The position numbers were made by a program, and so were the translations under genes. Shown one piece after another: positions 1 to 5,446 of a DNA stretch of 6,402 bases. The DNA comes from Solimonas sp966252075. GTDB taxonomy: Bacteria > Pseudomonadota > Gammaproteobacteria > Nevskiales > Nevskiaceae. Positions within the stretch are counted from its first letter, which is position 1; every line of letters begins with the position of its first letter. The DNA lies in the NCBI GenBank assembly GCA_966252075.1, contig CBINNP010000216.1, positions 1-6,402 on the forward strand. The letters run 5' to 3'. The notes under the pieces were generated by a model. It had not been told where the DNA came from. It did not search any database and saw only the letters and a list, made by a program, of their open reading frames with translations.

Positions 1-29
1 AACGATACCGCCATCGGCGCTGCCGGCAT
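1..29 (-). CDS. Possible start of a further minus-strand gene (partial)
   Basis: On the minus strand an ATG at 29-27 overlaps the stop codon of the S1/P1 nuclease gene by one base (TGATG). It opens a frame beginning M-P-A-A-P-M-A-V-S that stays open to the window edge. Only nine codons are visible, so no product can be named. The main support is context: the other junctions in this string are also stop/start overlaps, so a coupled next gene is plausible. No Shine-Dalgarno sequence stands out, and the ATG may be chance. Confidence 0.3.
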
Positions 30-811
30 CAGGGCGAGGACAGCAGCGCCTCGTCGAGCAGCCGCGCCAGCCGGTGGCCGGCCAGCCGCAGGCGGCCCTG
101 CAGCAGCGGCCACCAGCGCTCCTGATAAAGCCTCGCGTCGAAATCGGCCGGCGGATAGAAGCCGGGTGTCGAGGCGATCCGGCAGTCCTCGCCCGCCCAG
201 TCGGCCGGCGTGCCGGTCGGTGTGCGCAGCGGCGCCAGCGCGTCGCGCTGCAGCGCCGTGCGCAGCTGCCCGGCGTCCAGGCCGCTGCGTTCGATCATGC
301 CGCTGTCCCACCAGGCATGCAGGTTGGTCTGGCCGGTGCCGGGGCTCAGCAGGTAGGTGTTGCCGCCGCGGTCGTCGCCGAAGGCGCCGTGCAGCGGCTG
401 GTGCAGGTCGCCGACGAAGTGCACCAGGTACTTCAGCGCCGTCAGCCGCTCCCGCGCATCGCTGGACCGCTGCAGCGTGCTGCGCTGCCGCTCGATGGCG
501 GCGATCGCGCACTGCCCGTCGGCGCAGTCGCGCGCCGGCCGGTAGCTGCAGTCGCCGCGCGGAAAATTGACGTAATGCCAGGGCATCGTCGCCGGCGTGC
601 GCGTGTCGTCGGCCCAGCTGGCGATCGAGCCCAGCGTGGCGCCGGGTTCCAGCGCCAGCAGCTGCGCCACCGCTTCCCGCGTGCGCGGCTGCAGCTGCGC
701 CTCGGCGAGTTCGGCGACGACGCGATGCCCGAGCGGCCCCCAGGCAGCGGCCGGCAGCGCCAGCAGCGCGGTAATGGCGGCGAGCGTGCGGGCGGGACCG
801 CGCCGCCTCAT
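29..811 (-). CDS. Secreted S1/P1-type nuclease
   Basis: This 260-residue protein belongs to the zinc-dependent S1/P1 nuclease family, which cuts single-stranded DNA and RNA to 5'-nucleotides and often removes 3'-phosphates. Residues 1-23 form a Sec signal peptide ending in AAA, so the mature protein would begin at Trp24. That residue is a family hallmark, because the N-terminal Trp itself binds zinc. The rest of the tri-zinc set is visible: His29 (WGPLGHR), Asp68 (SWADD), His79 (WHYVN), then His131, Asp135 and His141 in HFVGDLHQPLH, and His165 and Asp169 in NLHAWWD. Cys88, Cys96, Cys101 and Cys200 could form disulfides, consistent with export. The chosen ATG overlaps the stop of the upstream phosphodiesterase gene (ATGA). 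An open frame extends further upstream, but only this start gives a signal peptide. There is no clear ribosome-binding site, so translation is probably coupled. Likely role: periplasmic or extracellular nucleic-acid breakdown feeding purine salvage. Confidence 0.93.
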   Translation of the reverse strand: MRRRGPARTLAAITALLALPAAAWGPLGHRVVAELAEAQLQPRTREAVAQLLALEPGATLGSIASWADDTRTPATMPWHYVNFPRGDCSYRPARDCADGQCAIAAIERQRSTLQRSSDARERLTALKYLVHFVGDLHQPLHGAFGDDRGGNTYLLSPGTGQTNLHAWWDSGMIERSGLDAGQLRTALQRDALAPLRTPTGTPADWAGEDCRIASTPGFYPPADFDARLYQERWWPLLQGRLRLAGHRLARLLDEALLSSP

Positions 812-1866
812 CGCGCGCCCGGCAGCAGCAGGCGTTCGCCCTGCTGCGGGTAGTGCAGGCGCAGGCCCAGGCCAGGGGGCAGCGCGTTGCCGGCGGCGAG
901 CTGCGCGGCGATCAGCGCGCGTGGCGATTCGCCGCGGCGCAGGCTCGGCTTGATGTGGCTGATCACCACGTCCAGCCCGTGCAGCGCGCCGTCGCCGCCG
1001 GCGGCCTGCTCGAAGCGGCGCAGCTCCTGCAGCAGCCAGACCGGCTTGAAATGGCCGTAGAGGCGCTCGTCCGGTGTCGCATCCGGATACGAGCATTCGA
1101 TGATCAGCGCCGCCAGCGCGCCGCGCCGCTGCAGCGGCGCCAGGACCTGCCAGACCGCGGCCAGCCGCGTGCTGCGCTCGGTGGCATCGGCGCCGGTGTC
1201 GCCGAAATAGGCGAGGTAACGCTGCGTGTCGGGCGCGCCGGTGCGCAGCAGGATCATCGAGGAGTCGAGGCGGTCGTGTGCCAGCGGCAGCAGCTGCGCC
1301 TGCAGCGTGGTGCCGTCGATCGCGAAGCTCTCGCCGGGCGGCGGCGCGCGCAAGGTGTAGCGTTTCAGCCGCGGTTCCGGCCCCTGATCGCTGAAATTGG
1401 CCCAGGCCTGCCAGTTGAAGTAGCTGCCGGTCAGCGTCTGCAGGGTCGAGGCCAGGCCGTAGACCGGCTTGGCGCTGTCGTCGGGCGAGACGATCAGCAT
1501 GCCGGCCAGATGATCCAGATGCGCGTGGCTGATGAAGTAGCCGGCGATGCCCTCGCGCAGCACGCGGCCGGCCGGCGTCAGCTGCGGGTCCGCGGCCGGC
1601 GTCTGCAGCAGCGCCTTGAACGCGCCCTGCCGCAGCGCGCGCTCGATGCCCGGCAGCAGGCTGCCGGCGTCGAGCGCCAGATAACGGTGGTCGTCGCTGG
1701 CGCGGACCAGCCAGGCGCTGAGATTGCCGTCGCTGAGGCCGCCGTTGGCGCCGAGCGTGACCAGTTCGAAGGCCGGCGCGCCGGCGCGCGCCGGCGCGGC
1801 GATCAGCAGCAGCAGTGCGGCGATCCGCCAGAAGTCGGGCGAGCGGCCGCGCCGGCCGCCGCTCAC
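808..1866 (-). CDS. Exported class-II 3',5'-cyclic-nucleotide phosphodiesterase (metallo-beta-lactamase fold)
   Basis: This 352-residue protein has a Sec signal peptide (hydrophobic stretch around residues 15-24, likely cleavage after ARA at 28), predicting a periplasmic enzyme. Residues 114-128 read HAHLDHLAGMLIVSP, a full match to the class-II cyclic-nucleotide phosphodiesterase signature as I recall it. They also supply the metal ligands His114, His116, Asp118 and His119. Later conserved segments follow in the expected order: His197, GDTG with Asp223, IIECSY at 255-260, YGHFKP at 270-275 and SHIKPS with His304. The family hydrolyses 3',5'-cyclic AMP or GMP to the 5'-nucleotide, and the Vibrio fischeri member CpdP is a known periplasmic example. 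Start: GTG at 1866-1864, with AGAGGA seven bases upstream, overlapping the stop of the preceding deaminase gene by four bases (GTGA). A periplasmic location argues for scavenging external cyclic nucleotides rather than resetting internal cAMP signalling. That role is inference. Confidence 0.9.
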   Translation of the reverse strand: MSGGRRGRSPDFWRIAALLLLIAAPARAGAPAFELVTLGANGGLSDGNLSAWLVRASDDHRYLALDAGSLLPGIERALRQGAFKALLQTPAADPQLTPAGRVLREGIAGYFISHAHLDHLAGMLIVSPDDSAKPVYGLASTLQTLTGSYFNWQAWANFSDQGPEPRLKRYTLRAPPPGESFAIDGTTLQAQLLPLAHDRLDSSMILLRTGAPDTQRYLAYFGDTGADATERSTRLAAVWQVLAPLQRRGALAALIIECSYPDATPDERLYGHFKPVWLLQELRRFEQAAGGDGALHGLDVVISHIKPSLRRGESPRALIAAQLAAGNALPPGLGLRLHYPQQGERLLLPGAR

Positions 1867-3299
1867 GCCAGCATCCTCTGCGCAGCGCGGCGATGCCGCG
1901 CCAGCAGCGCCGGCACGTCGACGCCGACCAGCTGGCCGTCGCGGACGATCGCGCGGCCGTGGACCATCGTCAGCCAGGCCGGTCCCGGCGCACAGCTGAG
2001 CAGCGCGGCGACCGGATCGGACTGCGCGCCGGCATGGCGCAGGCCATCGACGCGGTAGGCGACCAGATCGGCCGCCTTGCCCGGCGCCAGCTGGCCGATG
2101 TCGTCACGACCGAGGATCGACGCGCCGCCGGGCGTCGCCAGCCGCAGCGCCTCGCGCGCCGACATGCGGTCGGCGCGCGATTCGAAGCCGGGCCAGCCGA
2201 CGCGCTGCAGCAGCATCGCCTGGCGTGCCTCGCCGAGCAGGTCGTTGCCGTCGTTGCTGGCGGAGCCGTCGACGCCGAGGCCGACGCGCACGCCGGCGTC
2301 GAGCATCTCGCGGACCGGCGCGATGCCGGACGCCAGGATCATGTTGCTGCTCGGGCAGTGGCAGACGCCGCTGCAGCTGTGCGCCAGCTTGCCGATGCCG
2401 TCTGCGCCCGGATGCACCATGTGCGCGAACCAGACATCGTCGCCGAGCCAGCCCAGCGATTCCGCGTAGTCCAGTGGCTTGAGGCCGAAGCGCTCGACGC
2501 AGTAGCGCTCCTCGTCGAGCGTTTCGCCCAGATGTGTGTGCAGGCGCACGCCGCGGTGGCTGCGCGCCATCGCCGCGCTCTGCCGCATCAGCTCGGCACT
2601 GACACTGAACGGCGAGCACGGCGCCAGGCTCATGCGCAGCAGCGAGCCGGGCGCGGCGTCGTGATAGCGGCTGATCAGTCGCAGGCTGTCGTCGAGGATG
2701 GCGTCCTCGCGCTCCACCACGGAATCCGGTGGCAGGCCGCCCGCACTTTCGCCAACGCTCATCGAACCGCGCGTCGGGTGGAAGCGCATGCCCAGTTCCT
2801 GCGCGGCGGCGATGCTGTCGTCGAGCCGGGCGCCGTTGGGGAACAGATAGAGGTGATCGGCCACCGTGGTCGCGCCGGACAGCGCCAGCTCGCAGAGGCC
2901 CAGCATCGTGCTGACGTGCACTGCCTCGGCATCCATGCGGCCCCAGATCGGGTAGAGCGTCTTGAGCCAGTCGAACAGCGACAGGCCGCCGCCGGTGCCG
3001 ATGGTCCGCGTCAGCGTCTGGTAGAGGTGATGGTGGCCGTTGACCAGGCCCGGCATCAGCACGCAGCCGCGCAGCTCGATGCGCGTGTCCGGCGTGCGCG
3101 CCGCCGCGTCGGCGGCGATCCAGCGCTCGGCTTCTTCGCTGTGGCCCAGCCATTCGATCCAGCCGTCACGGATGAAAACGGCGGCGTCGCGCCATTCACG
3201 GTTCTGGTCGTCGTGGCTGACGAGGGCATCGGCGTGGCTCAGCAGTTGTTTCAAGGTCCGGGTCCGGTCGGCTCTCGGGCGATGGCCCGAAAAGTGCAT
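1863..3299 (-). CDS. 8-oxoguanine deaminase-type amidohydrolase
   Basis: This cytoplasmic enzyme (no signal peptide) belongs to the amidohydrolase superfamily, in the chlorohydrolase/guanine-deaminase-like branch. Numbered from the ATG at 3299 (478 residues), the visible metal and catalytic residues are His89 and His91 in NGHHHLYQT, His256 and Glu259 in HTHLGET, His293 in WFAHMVH and Asp344 in GVDGSASND. Segments FDWLKTLYPIW, TRGSMS, GLPPDSVV, LAPCSPFSV and CPSSNM closely resemble the 8-oxoguanine deaminase group typified by Pseudomonas PA0142, as I remember it. That group converts 8-oxoguanine to uric acid. Related deaminases of isocytosine or s-triazines cannot be fully excluded. The start is uncertain. 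The ATG at 3299 lacks a ribosome-binding site; a TTG at 3314 gives five more residues; and a TTG at 3254-3252 gives a 463-residue protein whose N-terminus (LKQLLSHADALVSHDD) matches where the family usually begins. It is the first gene of the minus-strand string and overlaps the phosphodiesterase gene by four bases. Confidence 0.85.
   Translation of the reverse strand: MHFSGHRPRADRTRTLKQLLSHADALVSHDDQNREWRDAAVFIRDGWIEWLGHSEEAERWIAADAAARTPDTRIELRGCVLMPGLVNGHHHLYQTLTRTIGTGGGLSLFDWLKTLYPIWGRMDAEAVHVSTMLGLCELALSGATTVADHLYLFPNGARLDDSIAAAQELGMRFHPTRGSMSVGESAGGLPPDSVVEREDAILDDSLRLISRYHDAAPGSLLRMSLAPCSPFSVSAELMRQSAAMARSHRGVRLHTHLGETLDEERYCVERFGLKPLDYAESLGWLGDDVWFAHMVHPGADGIGKLAHSCSGVCHCPSSNMILASGIAPVREMLDAGVRVGLGVDGSASNDGNDLLGEARQAMLLQRVGWPGFESRADRMSAREALRLATPGGASILGRDDIGQLAPGKAADLVAYRVDGLRHAGAQSDPVAALLSCAPGPAWLTMVHGRAIVRDGQLVGVDVPALLARHRRAAQRMLA
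1874..1879 (-). promoter_or_regulatory. Ribosome-binding site for the phosphodiesterase gene
   Basis: On the minus strand this reads AGAGGA, seven bases before the GTG at 1866-1864. It lies inside the end of the upstream deaminase gene and decides in favour of the GTG start, which also gives a complete signal peptide. Confidence 0.7.
3275..3290. repeat. Perfect short hairpin near the start of the deaminase gene
   Basis: TCGGGC, GATG, GCCCGA forms a six-base-pair perfect stem with a four-base loop. If translation of the 8-oxoguanine deaminase starts at the TTG at 3254, this hairpin lies in the 5' leader of its mRNA, about 20 bases before the start. If the ATG at 3299 is used, it is coding. 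G+C-rich DNA makes such stems common, so function is unproven. Confidence 0.35.
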
Positions 3300-3314
3300 G
3301 CGAGTGATGGCCAA

Positions 3315-3320
3315 ATTGTA
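3315..3320 (-). promoter_or_regulatory. Candidate -10 element for the minus-strand operon
   Basis: On the minus strand this reads TACAAT, five of six matches to the sigma-70 -10 consensus, in one of the few A+T-rich spots of the window. Transcription would begin near 3308. That leaves about nine leader bases before the ATG at 3299, or about 54 before the TTG at 3254. No good -35 is seen at the usual distance, where the G+C-rich palindrome at 3328-3344 lies, so the promoter may need an activator or be weak. Confidence 0.4.
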
Positions 3321-3326
3321 TGCAAT
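3315..3326. promoter_or_regulatory. Candidate operator, near-palindrome ATTGTATGCAAT
   Basis: The two six-base halves (ATTGTA and the complement of TGCAAT) match at five of six positions. The site lies between two divergent gene starts, overlaps the candidate minus-strand -10, and resembles the ATTGTATACAAT type of site bound by some GntR/FadR-class regulators. That resemblance is from memory. No regulator gene is visible in the window. A regulator bound here could control both strings at once. Confidence 0.35.
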
Positions 3327-3327
3327 G

Positions 3328-3344
3328 ACCGCGCCGGGCGCGGT
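3328..3344. repeat. G+C-rich 17-base palindrome in the divergent control region
   Basis: ACCGCGCCGGGCGCGGT is an exact inverted repeat around a central G. In RNA it could fold as a six-base-pair stem with a five-base loop ending four bases before the Shine-Dalgarno sequence of the plus-strand deaminase gene. It also covers where a -35 for the minus-strand candidate promoter would lie. It could be an operator, a leader hairpin affecting translation, or chance in high-GC DNA. Confidence 0.4.
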
Positions 3345-3347
3345 GCC

Positions 3348-3354
3348 GGGAGGA
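3348..3354 (+). promoter_or_regulatory. Ribosome-binding site for the adenosine/adenine-deaminase-like gene
   Basis: GGGAGGA lies eight bases before the ATG at 3363. It is the strongest Shine-Dalgarno sequence in the window. It fixes the start even though the same frame stays open for more than 500 codons upstream. Confidence 0.8.
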
Positions 3355-3362
3355 CCACGACG

Positions 3363-4367
3363 ATGGGATCAGCCGACGACTTCATCCAGAAACTGCCCAA
3401 GGCCGAGCTGCATGTGCACCTGGAAGGCACGCTGGAGCCGGAGATGAGTTTCGCGCTGGCGCAGCGCAACGGCGTCGCGCTGGCGTACGACACGCCGGAG
3501 GCGCTGATCGCTGCGTACGATTTCCACGACCTGCCGTCGTTCCTGACGATCTATTACGCGGCGATGCGCGTGCTGCTCAAGGAGCAGGACTTCTACGAGC
3601 TGACGCTCGCCTATCTGCGTCGCGCGCGCGGGCAGAACGTCGTCTACGCCGAGATGTTCTTCGACCCGCAGGCGCATACCGATCGCGGCGTCGCCTTCGA
3701 CACCGTGATCCGCGGCATCCACCGCGCGCAGCAGGACGCCGCGCGCGAGCTGGGCATCGACTCGCAGCTGATCCTCTGCTTCCTGCGCGATCTGAGCGCC
3801 GAATCGGCGATGCGCACGCTGGAGATGGCGCGGCCGTACAAGAGCTGGATCATCGGCGTGGGCCTGGATTCCGACGAGAAGGACAACCCGCCGCTGAAGT
3901 TCGCGGAGGTGTTCCGTGCCGCACGCAAACAGGGCTACAAGCTGACGATGCACTGCGACGTGCACCAGAACAACACGCATGAGCACATCCGCCAGGTGCT
4001 CGACGACATCGTCGTCGACCGCATCGACCACGGCATCAATGTGCTCGACGATGACAAGCTGTGGGGCGAGGTCGCGCATCGCGGCCTGGGCCTGACGATC
4101 TGTCCGGTGTCCAACCGTTTCGTCGTGCAGGACCTCACCACCGCGCAGATCCGCCGGATGCTGCAGCTGGGCCTGCGCGCGACGATCAACTCCGACGACC
4201 CGGCCTATTTCCGCGCCTATCTCAACGAGAACCTGCGCGCGCTGATGGACGACGGCCTGAGCGCCGCCGAGATCGTGCAGCTGTTGCGCAATGCCTTCAC
4301 CGTATCGTGGATCGATGCGGAGCGCCGCGCCCGCTACCTGGCGCAGCTCGAAGCGGCGGCGGCCTGA
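3363..4367 (+). CDS. Adenosine/adenine deaminase-like enzyme with variant HCDV motif
   Basis: This 334-residue cytoplasmic protein belongs to the adenosine deaminase superfamily, whose zinc enzymes hydrolyse the 6-amino group of adenosine, adenine or related compounds. Seen: His17 and His19 in AELHVHLEGTLEP, VGLDSDE at 166-172, His197 in MHCD, His223 in RIDHG, and Asp278 and Asp279 in INSDDPAYF. These cover the metal ligands and the catalytic His and Asp. The usual HAGE motif, whose Glu handles purine N1, instead reads HCDV (197-200) followed by HQNN, so that Glu is missing. I recall similar HCDV-type sequences in other proteins annotated as adenosine deaminase, so this is probably a real subgroup and not an error. 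FFDPQAHTDRG and the overall length resemble the bacterial adenine deaminases such as Pseudomonas PA0148, which keep HAGE. Substrate is therefore open: adenine, adenosine or another aminopurine. First gene of the plus-strand string; its TGA overlaps the next ATG by one base. Confidence 0.85.
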   Translation: MGSADDFIQKLPKAELHVHLEGTLEPEMSFALAQRNGVALAYDTPEALIAAYDFHDLPSFLTIYYAAMRVLLKEQDFYELTLAYLRRARGQNVVYAEMFFDPQAHTDRGVAFDTVIRGIHRAQQDAARELGIDSQLILCFLRDLSAESAMRTLEMARPYKSWIIGVGLDSDEKDNPPLKFAEVFRAARKQGYKLTMHCDVHQNNTHEHIRQVLDDIVVDRIDHGINVLDDDKLWGEVAHRGLGLTICPVSNRFVVQDLTTAQIRRMLQLGLRATINSDDPAYFRAYLNENLRALMDDGLSAAEIVQLLRNAFTVSWIDAERRARYLAQLEAAAA

Positions 4368-5446
4368 TGGCCGCCGCGCCGCAGGCCCGCAACGGCAGCC
4401 GCGGCCTGCGCGCGGTGCTGTGGCGCGCCGTCGCGCTGTTGTCGCTGGGCCTGATGCCGGCGCTCGCCGCAGCGGCGCCGCTGGCGGTCAAGGTGGTGGT
4501 GGTGACGATGTTCGAGACCGGTGCCGTCAGCGGCGACAAGCCCGGCGAATTCCAGCTCTGGGTCGAGCGGCAGAAGCTCGACAAGGTCTATCCGTTCCCG
4601 ATGGGCGAGTACGAGCTGCGCATGAACGGCGCCGGCCTGCTGGCGATCTGCACCGGCGGCGGCATCACCAACGCCACGGCCTCGATCATGGCGCTCGGAA
4701 CCGATCCGCGCTTCGATCTGCGCAAGGCTTACTGGCTGGTCGCCGGTATCGCCGGCGGCGATCCCGCCGATGTCTCGCTCGGCACCGCCGCCTGGGCTCG
4801 CCATGTCGTCGACGGCGACCTGCTCTACGAGATCGATGCGCGCGAGATTCCCACGCAGTGGCCATACGGCCTGCTGCCGCTCGGCGCCAAGAAGCCGAAC
4901 GACAAGGCCGACGGCTGGACGGTCGACACGATCCATTTCCCGCTGAACGCGCGGCTCGCCGAATGGGCCTATGCGCAGACCAAGGACCATCCCGTCAAGG
5001 ACAGCGCCGGCATCGCGCGCTTCCGCAAGCAGTTCGACGGATTCGCGAACGCGCAGAAGCCGCCGTTCGTGACGCTTGGCGATGTGATGTCGTCGAGCAC
5101 GTACTTCCACGGCCGGCTGCTGACGCAATGGGCCAACGACTGGATGAAGCTGCAGGCCGGCGCGAACGCCAATTTCATGATGTCGGCGATGGAGGACAGC
5201 GGCACGCTGACCGCGCTGCGGCGTCTGTCGCGTGCACAGCGTGTCGACCTGGACCGCGTGATGGTGCTGCGCACTGCCAGCAACTACAGCATGCAGCCGC
5301 CCGGCAAGGATGCCGCCTGGAGCACGACCGCCGAGTATCCGGAGGGCGGTCGTCCCGCGATCGAAGCAGCTTATCAAGTCGGCAGCATCGTCGTGCAGGA
5401 GTTGCTGGCCGGCTGGGCGGACTATCGCCAGAGGGTGCCGCAATGA
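4367..5446 (+). CDS. Exported NUP-family 'purine nucleoside permease'
   Basis: This 359-residue protein matches the family named after the Candida albicans purine nucleoside permease NUP. Recognisable blocks are VVVVTMFETGAV (43-54), the glycine-rich CTGGGITNATASIMALG (95-111), WLVAGIAGGDP (123-133), MSSSTYFHGR (241-250), MEDSGT (275-280), RTASNYS (302-308) and a C-terminal helix starting EGGRPAIEAAYQVGS (326-340). A signal peptide covers about residues 1-36, with a hydrophobic core at 21-33 and an alanine-rich cleavage region. No other stretch looks like a membrane helix, so it should be a soluble periplasmic protein, not a channel or carrier on its own. The block order resembles nucleoside phosphorylases, so it may bind or cleave nucleosides. 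ATG overlaps the preceding stop by one base (TGATG) without a clear ribosome-binding site, suggesting coupling to the deaminase gene. Family assignment is firm; activity is not known from sequence. Confidence 0.87.
   Translation: MAAAPQARNGSRGLRAVLWRAVALLSLGLMPALAAAAPLAVKVVVVTMFETGAVSGDKPGEFQLWVERQKLDKVYPFPMGEYELRMNGAGLLAICTGGGITNATASIMALGTDPRFDLRKAYWLVAGIAGGDPADVSLGTAAWARHVVDGDLLYEIDAREIPTQWPYGLLPLGAKKPNDKADGWTVDTIHFPLNARLAEWAYAQTKDHPVKDSAGIARFRKQFDGFANAQKPPFVTLGDVMSSSTYFHGRLLTQWANDWMKLQAGANANFMMSAMEDSGTLTALRRLSRAQRVDLDRVMVLRTASNYSMQPPGKDAAWSTTAEYPEGGRPAIEAAYQVGSIVVQELLAGWADYRQRVPQ
5430..5435 (+). promoter_or_regulatory. Ribosome-binding site for the phosphorylase-like gene
   Basis: AGAGGG, inside the end of the NUP-family gene, lies seven bases before the ATG at 5443. 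It supports that start in preference to the long open frame upstream. Confidence 0.65.

Noticed and set aside
812..1096. Upstream extension of the S1/P1 nuclease frame on the minus strand
   Set aside because: It overlaps the phosphodiesterase coding sequence and would bury the signal peptide. Arg/Ala-rich composition marks it as a GC shadow.
1776..1800. Self-complementary GCGC/CCGG-rich run
   Set aside because: It falls in codons for the Ala/Arg/Gly-rich signal-peptide end of the phosphodiesterase and is explained by codon bias.
1815..3362. Plus-strand frame continuous with the adenosine/adenine-deaminase-like gene, open for over 500 codons upstream of 3363
   Set aside because: It lies opposite the 8-oxoguanine deaminase and reads as Arg/Ala/Gln-rich low-complexity protein. 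The family N-terminus and a strong ribosome-binding site place the start at 3363.
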